From: GCA-002727735 sp038134525 | Lineage (GTDB): Bacteria; Bacteroidota; Bacteroidia; Flavobacteriales_D; Parvicellaceae | Assembly (NCBI GenBank): GCA_038134525.1 | Contig: JAYPVI010000012.1 | Location: 12,998-76,997 of the forward strand | DNA: 64,000 bases | Direction: 5' to 3' | Shown: positions 45,390 to 54,910 of the stretch, piece after piece | How the letters are laid out: every line of letters starts with the position of its first letter | How positions within the stretch are numbered: position 1 is the stretch's first letter | Position numbers and translations under genes: made by a program | The notes under the pieces: model-generated | Told to the model about the DNA's origin: nothing | What the model saw: only the letters and a program-made list of their open reading frames with translations | Database searches by the model: none

Positions 45390-46472
45390 ATGGAAAAGAT
45401 GGATGAAAATATAGAAAGTGCAAAGTCAATTAATGCTGATTTTTATACTTCAACTGATGCCTTTAACCTTTCTAAAGAAAAAATTTTTGCAAGATCATGG
45501 CAAATCTTATCAGATGATAAGAAACTTAAACTTAATAATAGCGCTGTGCCTGTCCATTTTATAGATGGGTTTATTGATGAACCATTAGTTCTTATAAATA
45601 ACGATAATCACATAGATTGCTTATCCAATGTCTGTACACACAGAGGCAACCTATTAATTGAAAATAGTTGCCAACTAAACAAACAAATAACTTGTAAATA
45701 TCATGGTAGGCGATTTGATTGTAAAGGAAAATTCATATCAATGCCTGAGTCAGATAATATGAAAAATTTCCCTTCTGAATCAGATAATTTAACTGCAATT
45801 CAATCTACAAAGTGGAATCAATTTATTTTTGGAACTTTAGATAAGAAAATAGATTTTAAAGATATTTTTCAACCTATTAATGAGCGTATTGGTTGGATGC
45901 CCATACAAGACTTTATTTTTGATTCAAATTCATCTAGAGACTATTTAGTAAAAGCAAATTGGGCATTGTATTGTGATAATTATTTAGAAGGTTTTCATAT
46001 CCCCTTTATTCATAAAGATCTTGCCAAAACCTTAGACTATTCAAAATATAACAGTGAACTTTTCGAATATTGTAATCTTCAAATTGGAATTGCAAGTGGA
46101 GGTGAACACTCATTTGACCTACCCAATAATTCAATTGATTATGGAAAAGAAATAGCAGCCTATTATTTTTGGGTTTTTCCCAATATGATGTTTAACTTCT
46201 ATCCTTGGGGGTTGTCACTCAACATTGTTAAACCTATTAATCCTAAATTAACAAAAGTTGAATTCAGAACCTATATTTGGGATGATTCTAAATTAGAACA
46301 TGGAGCAGGTTCGATTTTAGATAAAGTGGAAAGAGAAGATGAAGATATTGTAGAAAAAGTTCAAAAAGGTGTAGAATCAAGATTCTACAAGCATGGAAGA
46401 TTTTCTCCTAAAATGGAAAAGGGTGTTCATCATTTTCATCAGTTAATCACCCACTTTATGAACAGGATTTGA
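45390..46472 (+). CDS. Rieske non-heme iron oxygenase, alpha subunit-like
   Basis: 360 residues. The Rieske 2Fe-2S site is Cys82-x-His84 and Cys102-x2-His105 in NVCTHRGNLL and ITCKYHGRRFD. The catalytic domain has NWALYCDNYLEGFHIPFIH, with the histidines of the mononuclear iron site and the bridging aspartate. This is the ring-hydroxylating dioxygenase/choline monooxygenase superfamily. No reductase or beta subunit gene is near, so the substrate is open. The 3' end overlaps nhaC by 30 bases. Confidence 0.85.
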   Translation: MEKMDENIESAKSINADFYTSTDAFNLSKEKIFARSWQILSDDKKLKLNNSAVPVHFIDGFIDEPLVLINNDNHIDCLSNVCTHRGNLLIENSCQLNKQITCKYHGRRFDCKGKFISMPESDNMKNFPSESDNLTAIQSTKWNQFIFGTLDKKIDFKDIFQPINERIGWMPIQDFIFDSNSSRDYLVKANWALYCDNYLEGFHIPFIHKDLAKTLDYSKYNSELFEYCNLQIGIASGGEHSFDLPNNSIDYGKEIAAYYFWVFPNMMFNFYPWGLSLNIVKPINPKLTKVEFRTYIWDDSKLEHGAGSILDKVEREDEDIVEKVQKGVESRFYKHGRFSPKMEKGVHHFHQLITHFMNRI

Positions 46473-47909
46473 TTGAGCTATCCTTATGCTTAAATAAGCA
46501 AACAGTAGAGTCATTAATGGACTTATTAGATTGAAAAAGCAATATGGTAAATACACTAATGTTGAAATACCCAAAACTCCTGCATGAGTTGCTCCACATG
46601 TATTCCAAGGAACTAATGGTGAAGTTACCGTAGCAGTGTCCTCCAATGTTCTACTTAAATTTTTAGCATGCAATCCGTACTTTTGATATGAATCTGCAAA
46701 CATTCTTCCTGGAACAACAATAGCTAAATATTGATCTGATGCTGTTACATTTAAAAACACACAAGTTCCTGAAGTTGTTAAGACTAAGGATTTCCGAGAT
46801 TTTACAAATTTCAATAAAGATGATGTAATCGAACTTAAGAATCCGGTCACTTCCATCACCCCACCAAAACTCATTGCACACACGATAAGCCAAATGGTAT
46901 TTAACATACCAGCCATACCCCCAGTTGATACTAAATTATCTACAGCTACATTACCTGTGCTTATTTCAACATGAACAGTCATTGCATTCATTACTGAAAC
47001 ATAAGCACTCTTTATGTAAGTAAAGGTATTTCCTAATTCATATTCATTCAAAAGAAAAATTAAATCAGATTGAAAAAAAACAGCATAGATGCCACCTGCA
47101 AAAGCACCTATAAATAAAGCTGGAATAGCAGGAACTTTTTTTATAATTAAAAAAATAACTAAAACAGGTATTAACAGTGACCATAAACTTATATTATATG
47201 TTGATGAAAGTGCATCTTGCATAATAGAAACCTGATCAAAACCTACACTATTATCATTGATGTTTAAACCAATAACTAAAAATATAATGAGAGTTAAAAT
47301 GATGGAGGGAATAGTGGTATACATCATATACTTTATATGAGTTATAAGATCAGTTCCAGCCATTGCAGGTGCTAAATTTGTTGTATCTGAAAGGGGCGAC
47401 ATTTTATCTCCAAAATAAGCTCCAGAAATAATTGCACCACCAATTAAACCTTCATTTAAACCTAAAGCTCCACCAATACCAAGCATAGCAATTCCAATTG
47501 TGGCAATTGTTGACCAACTACTTCCAGTTGCTAAGGAAACAACGGCACAAACAACACAGGTCGCAAATAGAAAAATAGTAGGATTTAAAATTTCTAGACC
47601 ATAAAATATCATAGAAGGAACAATTCCACTTATCATCCATGTGCCAGCCAATGAACCAATTAATAGTAGTATAATTAATGCATTCATTGCTGATGAAATA
47701 CTCTTCACAGCACCATCTAACATGGTTTTCCATGAAACTCCATATATACCTCCTAATACAGCTGCTACTGCTCCAGCTATCAAAAGACTCAATTGATTGG
47801 ATCCAGAAGTAGTATTATCACCAAATAACCAAACATTTATACTCAATAAAATAATTAAAACTAGAACTGGTAATAATGAAATTAATAATGGAGCTTTTTT
47901 TCTATTCAT
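46443..47909 (-). CDS. nhaC: Na+/H+ antiporter, NhaC family
   Basis: 488 residues with about eleven to twelve membrane helices. The NhaC-type stretches are ATGSSWSTIATIGIAMLGIG, GGAIISGAYFGDKMSPLSDT, and near the end LEDTATVTSPLVPWNTCGAT. It exports Na+ (or exchanges malate/lactate in some NhaC paralogues) using the proton gradient. A TATTTTTG box lies 7 bases before the ATG. It converges with the Rieske gene, overlapping 30 bases. Confidence 0.9.
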   Translation of the reverse strand: MNRKKAPLLISLLPVLVLIILLSINVWLFGDNTTSGSNQLSLLIAGAVAAVLGGIYGVSWKTMLDGAVKSISSAMNALIILLLIGSLAGTWMISGIVPSMIFYGLEILNPTIFLFATCVVCAVVSLATGSSWSTIATIGIAMLGIGGALGLNEGLIGGAIISGAYFGDKMSPLSDTTNLAPAMAGTDLITHIKYMMYTTIPSIILTLIIFLVIGLNINDNSVGFDQVSIMQDALSSTYNISLWSLLIPVLVIFLIIKKVPAIPALFIGAFAGGIYAVFFQSDLIFLLNEYELGNTFTYIKSAYVSVMNAMTVHVEISTGNVAVDNLVSTGGMAGMLNTIWLIVCAMSFGGVMEVTGFLSSITSSLLKFVKSRKSLVLTTSGTCVFLNVTASDQYLAIVVPGRMFADSYQKYGLHAKNLSRTLEDTATVTSPLVPWNTCGATHAGVLGISTLVYLPYCFFNLISPLMTLLFAYLSIRIAQSNPVHKVGD

Positions 47910-47916
47910 TGAACTT

Positions 47917-47924
47917 CAAAAATA
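47917..47924 (-). promoter_or_regulatory. TAnnTTTG -7 box for nhaC
   Basis: TATTTTTG on the minus strand with 7 bases before the ATG at 47909. Confidence 0.5.
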
Positions 47925-48008
47925 TTAAATTCAAAAACAATGGCTAGTAAATATGGTTTTAAAAAATTATTTAGATTTATACCATAATCAATTTAAAAGT
48001 TAACATCA

Positions 48009-48512
48009 ATGATTTTTCGAACCTTTTTATCCATTTTATGTGCGTTAATGCTTATCAATCCAAATTACTCACAAGATGATTTAGATAAAAGATTACATGT
48101 TAAAGGTAAAGTTCTTCATTCTATGGGAAAGGTGAGAAACGTAAGTATTCGAATTGTTCATCATGACGGAATAGTCGACACTATATTTGCTAAAAATGGA
48201 AAATATAATCTTAGTCTAGAACTAAATCATAAAATTCTAATTGAATTTGAATGTGTTGATGAAGAACATTACACAAAAAGAATTGCATTTAATACAAACG
48301 TCCCTAAGTCAATAAATAAAATCCCCACCTTTGATTTGACAATTAATCTAGTTGAAAAAGAATTATGGAATATTAAGGAAGAGGATAAGGATATTCTTGA
48401 TTTACCAGTTGCTTATTTGACATACGATAGTCGAAAAGGAATTTGGTTTGATAGAAATCAACAATACAGCCGAGTAATTAATAAAAAATTGAAAAGTTTT
48501 GGCATATATTAA
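48009..48512 (+). CDS. Exported hypothetical protein upstream of the PKD adhesin
   Basis: 167 residues: signal peptide (about 1-21, ending NPNYS), then a beta-rich domain (RLHVKGKVLHSMGKVRNVSI, GKYNLSLELNHKILIEFECV) that resembles a carboxypeptidase regulatory-like fold, and a C-terminus rich in charged residues. I do not recognise a named family. It precedes the PKD adhesin by 27 bases but that gene has its own promoter box, so a shared operon is uncertain. Confidence 0.62.
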   Translation: MIFRTFLSILCALMLINPNYSQDDLDKRLHVKGKVLHSMGKVRNVSIRIVHHDGIVDTIFAKNGKYNLSLELNHKILIEFECVDEEHYTKRIAFNTNVPKSINKIPTFDLTINLVEKELWNIKEEDKDILDLPVAYLTYDSRKGIWFDRNQQYSRVINKKLKSFGIY

Positions 48513-48527
48513 TTGATATAGTTGTTG

Positions 48528-48535
48528 TATTTTTG
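48528..48535 (+). promoter_or_regulatory. TAnnTTTG -7 box for the PKD adhesin gene
   Basis: TATTTTTG with only 4 bases to the ATG at 48540, the tightest case in the window. Confidence 0.5.
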
Positions 48536-48539
48536 ATCC

Positions 48540-51500
48540 ATGCCTAAATTTTGGACGTTATTTATATTTTTTTTTCTTACCGTAAACCAATTATCGTCTC
48601 AATTAATACCATCATTTAATTCTAATATTCAGAGCGGATGCTCTCCCCTTGCTGTTAATTTTATAAATACTTCACAAAATGCGACAAGTTATTCATGGGA
48701 TTTTGGTAATGGAACTCAATCAACGCTGACTAATCCTTCAACAACTTATACATGTCCTGGTTTTTACACCGTTAAACTCATTGCACAAAATACAACAGAT
48801 ATTGACTCAATAATATCTGTTAACTACATCCAAGTATTAGACCTACCAACTGCATCATTTTCTATTACCTCTACTTCTAATTGCTTAAGTGACAATTCAT
48901 TTGATTTTAACAACGCTAGCACAGGAGCTATTAGTTACACATGGGATTTTAATGATGGTAATACTTCAACAGATATTAATCCATCACATCAATATAATTT
49001 AACAGGTTTATTTAACGTAACTCTAGTTGCAACAAATTCATCAGGGTGTAACCATGATACCACACTAGGACCAATTGATGTATTTCCCAATCCTGTATTA
49101 TCGGCTACAACGGATACCAATCTGTTATGCGATAGCAATGCTGTAATTAACTTTTCAGCTACAAGTAGCAATACTACATTAGCAAATTGGAATTGGAATA
49201 CAGGAGATGGTAATTTTTCTAATACTGTTCAAGGAAACTTTTCATACCAGTTCAATAGTACTGGAATATTTCCACAAAAATTAATTGCTACAACTACTGA
49301 TGGTTGCATTGATTCAATTTCATATGACACCATACAAATTGTAAGTGTTCAAAATTATGTAATCAGTGAAGACACAAATGTTGGATGCCCACCGCTACAA
49401 GTTAATTTCGACATTCAACCCAATGTAGGTATTCAACAAGTACTTTGGAATTTCGGTGATGGAAATAATGGCACATCATTTCCAATTAGTTCTCACCATT
49501 ATCTATCATCAGGAAATTACCCTGTTGGAGCATCAATTACTGATATTAATGGATGTATTCAACAAGTAAACACATTAAATAATATTGTCATAAATAGTCC
49601 TCCTACAGGATCTGCAACTGTATCCAATTATTTGGGCTGCCCTCCCCTACAAGTTCAGTTTAACATTACTACTTCTGTTTCTAATACAGTTTATTTAGAC
49701 TATGGTGATAACATGGCTAATTCTTCCAACTTAAATTCTTTATATACCTATGTGAATAACGGAACCTATTTTCCAACTCTTGCTATAACCGATAATAATG
49801 GCTGTGAGACGCTGTTTAATTTGGATACGGTTCAAGCTGGAATGAGCAATATCGATTTTTATGCTTCAGAAACTAACGGTTGTGCTCCAATGGAAGTTAC
49901 TTTTAGCAACAGTGCCCCAACATCCATACAATTCTACTGGGATTTTGGGGATAGTATATTTTCTAATGACCCTAATCCAATTCACATTTATGATTCGATT
50001 GGATCATTTACGGTAAGAATGGCAGCTCAAGATAGTAATAGTTGTGTGGATACGGTTACAAAGGAATTTTACATTAATACGCTTGGTGAAGATGTTACCC
50101 TACCAGAATCAGACACCATTCTTACCTGTTCACCATATGATTTTAATCCCAATGCAAGCAACATAGGCATGTCTTATTGGAACTGGGATTTTGGAGATGG
50201 AACTTTTGGTAGTGGACCTACTCCTTCTCATACCTACAATCAACCTGGGACCTATGTAGTAAAACTAAATACGAACGCACCTAATGGATGTATGTATAAT
50301 TTAGTTAACTACGCATATATTACTGTAGATGATGTAGATATAGATCTAAACATTAATATTAATAATGCTTGTGATGTAGGTAGTGTGATTGTCACCAACA
50401 ATTCTGTTGGTGTGGTTAATCACCTATGGATCATGGGTGATGGAGCTAATATAACGACAGCCGATATCTCCCATACATACAACACTTCACAATCCTACAT
50501 GATAAATTACCAAGCAGAATCCGATATTGGGTGTGTAATTAGTCAATCTATTCCCGTTATATTTCAGTGTGACACAAATCAAATGCCAGTTGACACCAAC
50601 ATGATTGAAATTGTAATTCCAGAACCAGATACTTCTCTTTTAAATGGAGGAGCACCTTTAACTGACCCTAACACAGGTAATCCTGTGAGTCAAAATTGTG
50701 GACCCACATCGATTAACTTGAATTCTCCCTTTTCTAATGCAGTAAGCTTTTTTTGGGATTTTGGGGATGGAAACTCATCAACGGATGAAAATCCATTTCA
50801 CTTTTATGCGTCAGCTGGAACTTTTAATCTAACACATTATGCCACTTATTTAAATGGAGATGTAGATTCATTGGTTATCAATGCATTTATTGATCAATAT
50901 ATATTTGAAGCCAACATCAACTTGATTGAAATTAATCAATGTAATCAAAAAGAATTTCAATTTAGTAATACAGATCCTCAATCTGTTAATTGGGAGTGGA
51001 TGTTAGATTCAACTTTAATTTCCACTCAATCTTCAGATGTCATAACACTAGCATTAGATGATTCTGTTAAACCTTTAAGGTTAAAAATTACGGATCAATA
51101 TGGCTGTGTAGCTGAAACTCAACGAAATCTATATTTATATCAGCCTTTAGCCTTAATTGAACAGGATACGTTTGTATGTAGAGTAAACAGTGTAAATATT
51201 GAATGCAGCGTAATTGGAGATCCCATACATACATGGGATTTAGGAGATGGGACAATTGTTAATAATGATACCGCATTTACACACACATATAATCAAAATG
51301 GATTATTTGAAATCACATTAAATCTGAATGATAACGGATGTGTGAGGCAAATAGCATTGGATACTGTAGAAGTTTATCAACCCAATGCATCATTTAGCCC
51401 ATTAAACTCGGCTCCCATTTGCCATATGGATAGCTTACTTTTTAGAGCATTTGACAATTCCTACAGTAATTACAGTTGGACTGGAGCAACACTGCTCAAT

Positions 51501-54443
51501 TCGGGAGATAGCGTATGGATACAATTTGATAATCCTGGTGAAAGACAAATTTCCCTTTCCATTACAGATAGAGGATGTACTAATCAGATAATTACTGATA
51601 CTATTGTGGTAAACAAAGCAAATGCAGGTTTTACTTTCAATCAACTAAATGGATGTTTACCAATTGATGTGAATTTTCAAGACACATCCACTAACCCAGT
51701 ATCGTGGAGTTGGTCATTTGGAGACGGAAATACTTCTTTTTCACCAAATCCTTCGCATCAATTTTTACAATTCCCTTCTGATAGCATTAATTTGATCATA
51801 ACGGATATTAATGGATGCATGGACTCTTTAAAATCTTCTATAGTCAGCCTGTTAAATGCAGAGTTTGTCGCTAGCGACACCCTAAGTTGTGTTCATTCAA
51901 CCATTACTTTTACTGGTCTAGATAATGTGGTTAACAATTGGCTTTGGGATTTGGGTGATGGTACATCTTCTACGGATTCTATTGTAAATCATACGTACAC
52001 AAATCCAGGAGTTTATGAAGTCAGCCTTATCGTATCTGACGGACAGGGATGCAACGATACTGTGATAAAATCTAATTACATTGAAATTCAGTCGGTTACA
52101 GCAGATTTCACCTACAACCCACCAACTAGTTGTCCCCCTATAGTTACTACATTTGACAACAATTCTACTAATGCTGATAGTTATTTATGGGATTTTGGTG
52201 ATAACACTTCATCTATAGTATATGAACCAGCACACATTTATTCTGACCCAGGCACCTATTTTGTTACTTTAATCGCTTCAAATAGCATTGGATGTGCTGA
52301 CACATTAAATTATCCTGATTCTCTTTATGTTCCTGGACCACAACTTAGTTTTTCTATAAATCAGTTAATTGGTTGTGATAGTCTATTGGTTCAAGTAACA
52401 GATCATTCACTTTATACGGTTAATTATAGTTTTGATTTTGGTGAAGGCACTATTATTCAATCATCATCTGCTACACATACATACAATAGTGTTGGAAATT
52501 ATGTTGTCACATTAGTAGGAGAAGATGCTGCAGGTTGTCAATCATTTTTAACCAATTCTGATACAATATACGTGTACCCAACTCCAACAATTGACATACA
52601 AATATTAGACTCTAATGTTTGTTTAAATGATGACATTGTACCCACTAACAATACTATAAATGCTAATAATCACCTATGGACATATAGTGGACAAAATTAT
52701 AATTTGTTGGAACCCTCAATAAACATAAATTTAACTGGTTCAAACAATATAAAATATATTGCAGAAAACACAAATGGCGGCTGTAAAGATTCTATTGAAA
52801 TTACTGTAATTGGTCATCAAATACCAGATGTCTCTATAATAGATCAGGGCACTCTATGTACAAATGAAGGAAACAAACAATATACAAGTTTAAATAGTAA
52901 TATTTTAGGAACATTAAATTGGTCAGGAATTGGAATAATAGATTCAATAAATGGATTGTTCAATCCAACATTAGTAATGTTAGATTCTACATTGATTCAA
53001 GTAACGCATGATAGCATTTGTTATAGCATTGATAGTATATTTGTAGTTATTGATACTCCTCCAGATCCAACTATATTAAATAGTGATGGATTTTATTGCT
53101 ACGGAGCTACCATTGCAAGCCCTTCTGTCCAAAATTCAGGTGGATATTGGCTTGGCACTCATGTAGATTCTTTGACTGGATCAATTACTGCAACATTAGA
53201 TACAGGAATTTACATCTATAATTACATTCTATCCAATCAAAATTGTAGTGATACATCTAATTACAGCATAGAGATATATCACCAAAGCGATGCCACTATC
53301 ACACATCCTGGAGTTATTTGTGACAATGTTGATACATTAACACTAATTACTGTAGAGACGGGTGGTAATTGGACAGGAAATCAAATAGATCCTATTTCTG
53401 GTTTAATTGATGTTTCCAATCTTGGAAGTGGGAATTACAATTTCATATATTCCATCTCTGGTCAATGCCCAGATACAGATACTTTAAATTTAGAAATTCA
53501 TGAATTTATTGAAGCTTCCATAAACCAACTAACTGATTTCTGTGAGGGTACAGATTCAGTTCAATTTACAGCAACGACAAATATTGGCAATTGGGGTGGT
53601 TTACAAAATACATATACACAAAACGGATGGTATAGTACTTCAAACTTAAATGATGGTATATATGAAATATATTACACTATTTCTGGAAATTGTCCAGATA
53701 GTGACACAACACTAATTACTATTCTTCCTGAGCCTGATATAAGTATATCCGTTTCACAAACTCTACCTTGCATTAGCTATCAAATAAATATAGATAATCA
53801 ATCCGTTAACTTAAGTAATGAAGACTATGCTTGGTATGTAAATGATAGTTTGTATTATCCCAATTTCAATGAACCCTTTTTTCTATTAGACACTGGATTT
53901 TATACTATTTCAACTATAGCATCAAACCAATTTGGATGTATAACTGATACTGTTATTCTTGATTCTATTCCAATTTATGACACTACTGCTCTACCCCCAA
54001 GTAAAATTAAGAGATCAACGGTAATTGAAAATAGCCTAGTTTACACAGAATGGAGCGACTCATCAGTGTATTTAAATCCACTTTTAGAATACCTTTTATA
54101 TCGTTCTGAAAATGGTGAACCATTTCAATTAATTGCTTCAATTGATAGTACGGAAAACTTCTATATTGACGATGACGTTGATGTATTTAATAGTAAATAC
54201 GAATATTATATCGTATCAAAAAATAGATGTGATGTGAATTCAAATAACTCAAATTATGGAAGTTCAATATTATTATTATACCAACGGCCTAATGATTTTG
54301 AAACTGAATTAAAATGGAATCCATACAATCAATGGATAAATGGTGTAAAAGAATATAAAGTCCAACGATTAAATGAAAATAATATTTGGGAAACAATTAA
54401 TGTTACGGATGCTTCTACAAGTGAAATATTAATCGATCAATAA
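48540..54443 (+). CDS. Giant PKD-repeat surface adhesin lacking its own sorting tail
   Basis: 1967 residues with a signal peptide (about 1-20, NQLSSQ). About 13 clear PKD domains follow, each with a WDFGDGN-like core (for example SYSWDFGNG, NWNWDFGDG-type, SFFWDFGDGNSS) plus several degenerate ones. Residues about 1460-1760 hold four modules with the pattern GNWTGxxIDPISG, and the end holds fibronectin III-like modules. It stops within the last one (KEYKVQRLNENNIWETINV) with no T9SS tail. The missing part of the module and the tail are encoded by the next gene, in another frame, with its own signal peptide. Role: probable surface filament or adhesin of the SprB kind. Confidence 0.85.
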   Translation: MPKFWTLFIFFFLTVNQLSSQLIPSFNSNIQSGCSPLAVNFINTSQNATSYSWDFGNGTQSTLTNPSTTYTCPGFYTVKLIAQNTTDIDSIISVNYIQVLDLPTASFSITSTSNCLSDNSFDFNNASTGAISYTWDFNDGNTSTDINPSHQYNLTGLFNVTLVATNSSGCNHDTTLGPIDVFPNPVLSATTDTNLLCDSNAVINFSATSSNTTLANWNWNTGDGNFSNTVQGNFSYQFNSTGIFPQKLIATTTDGCIDSISYDTIQIVSVQNYVISEDTNVGCPPLQVNFDIQPNVGIQQVLWNFGDGNNGTSFPISSHHYLSSGNYPVGASITDINGCIQQVNTLNNIVINSPPTGSATVSNYLGCPPLQVQFNITTSVSNTVYLDYGDNMANSSNLNSLYTYVNNGTYFPTLAITDNNGCETLFNLDTVQAGMSNIDFYASETNGCAPMEVTFSNSAPTSIQFYWDFGDSIFSNDPNPIHIYDSIGSFTVRMAAQDSNSCVDTVTKEFYINTLGEDVTLPESDTILTCSPYDFNPNASNIGMSYWNWDFGDGTFGSGPTPSHTYNQPGTYVVKLNTNAPNGCMYNLVNYAYITVDDVDIDLNININNACDVGSVIVTNNSVGVVNHLWIMGDGANITTADISHTYNTSQSYMINYQAESDIGCVISQSIPVIFQCDTNQMPVDTNMIEIVIPEPDTSLLNGGAPLTDPNTGNPVSQNCGPTSINLNSPFSNAVSFFWDFGDGNSSTDENPFHFYASAGTFNLTHYATYLNGDVDSLVINAFIDQYIFEANINLIEINQCNQKEFQFSNTDPQSVNWEWMLDSTLISTQSSDVITLALDDSVKPLRLKITDQYGCVAETQRNLYLYQPLALIEQDTFVCRVNSVNIECSVIGDPIHTWDLGDGTIVNNDTAFTHTYNQNGLFEITLNLNDNGCVRQIALDTVEVYQPNASFSPLNSAPICHMDSLLFRAFDNSYSNYSWTGATLLNSGDSVWIQFDNPGERQISLSITDRGCTNQIITDTIVVNKANAGFTFNQLNGCLPIDVNFQDTSTNPVSWSWSFGDGNTSFSPNPSHQFLQFPSDSINLIITDINGCMDSLKSSIVSLLNAEFVASDTLSCVHSTITFTGLDNVVNNWLWDLGDGTSSTDSIVNHTYTNPGVYEVSLIVSDGQGCNDTVIKSNYIEIQSVTADFTYNPPTSCPPIVTTFDNNSTNADSYLWDFGDNTSSIVYEPAHIYSDPGTYFVTLIASNSIGCADTLNYPDSLYVPGPQLSFSINQLIGCDSLLVQVTDHSLYTVNYSFDFGEGTIIQSSSATHTYNSVGNYVVTLVGEDAAGCQSFLTNSDTIYVYPTPTIDIQILDSNVCLNDDIVPTNNTINANNHLWTYSGQNYNLLEPSININLTGSNNIKYIAENTNGGCKDSIEITVIGHQIPDVSIIDQGTLCTNEGNKQYTSLNSNILGTLNWSGIGIIDSINGLFNPTLVMLDSTLIQVTHDSICYSIDSIFVVIDTPPDPTILNSDGFYCYGATIASPSVQNSGGYWLGTHVDSLTGSITATLDTGIYIYNYILSNQNCSDTSNYSIEIYHQSDATITHPGVICDNVDTLTLITVETGGNWTGNQIDPISGLIDVSNLGSGNYNFIYSISGQCPDTDTLNLEIHEFIEASINQLTDFCEGTDSVQFTATTNIGNWGGLQNTYTQNGWYSTSNLNDGIYEIYYTISGNCPDSDTTLITILPEPDISISVSQTLPCISYQINIDNQSVNLSNEDYAWYVNDSLYYPNFNEPFFLLDTGFYTISTIASNQFGCITDTVILDSIPIYDTTALPPSKIKRSTVIENSLVYTEWSDSSVYLNPLLEYLLYRSENGEPFQLIASIDSTENFYIDDDVDVFNSKYEYYIVSKNRCDVNSNNSNYGSSILLLYQRPNDFETELKWNPYNQWINGVKEYKVQRLNENNIWETINVTDASTSEILIDQ

Positions 54444-54451
54444 TTTATAGT

Positions 54452-54910
54452 TTGAAAAAAATCAACTCAATACATATCATCCTTTTTTTCCTCTACGTTA
54501 TTTTGTCTAATTCTAGTATTGGTCAAACTTCTAATATTCCAGTATATAATCCCAATGTAGACTCATACAGAATAGTAGCTATAAGTAATGATTCTCTAGA
54601 GAGCATCTCCAATACCATCTCTGTTGAAAAACCTTATGCTTTATATGCTCCAAATGCATTTTCTCCTGATGGAGATGGAATAAATGATTTTTTCAACGTA
54701 GCAGGACAAGGACTTACAGATTATGTTATTGAAATTTATAACCGTTGGGGACAAATGGTTTTTATCGCTAACGATATTAATGAAAAATGGGATGGTACAT
54801 TTAAAAATAAAAAAGTTCCAGCAGGAACCTATGTATACAAGATTAAATCTAAAGATTTTGGTACAGAATTAAGAATAATTAAAAGCGGTACAGTATCTTT
54901 AATAAGGTGA
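54452..54910 (+). CDS. Separate T9SS type B (CHU_C) sorting-domain protein
   Basis: 152 residues from a TTG start. A signal peptide-like stretch (KKINSIHIILFFLYVILSNS, then SIGQ) is followed by the closing strands of a fibronectin-like module (VDSYRIVAISNDSLESISNT) and a full gliding-associated C-terminal domain: APNAFSPDGDGINDFF, IYNRWGQMVF, WDGTFKNKKVPAGTYVYKI. It lies 8 bases after the PKD adhesin stop and ends with a GTGA overlap to the PorP/SprF gene. A fused ancestral adhesin, split or disrupted, is the simplest view; an assembly error is possible. Confidence 0.72.
   Translation: MKKINSIHIILFFLYVILSNSSIGQTSNIPVYNPNVDSYRIVAISNDSLESISNTISVEKPYALYAPNAFSPDGDGINDFFNVAGQGLTDYVIEIYNRWGQMVFIANDINEKWDGTFKNKKVPAGTYVYKIKSKDFGTELRIIKSGTVSLIR

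Noticed and set aside
54420..54460. Programmed -1 frameshift joining the PKD adhesin to the sorting domain
   Set aside because: The frames are related by -1, but no slippery heptamer is visible in the 19-base common open stretch and the fused product would hold an internal signal peptide-like segment.
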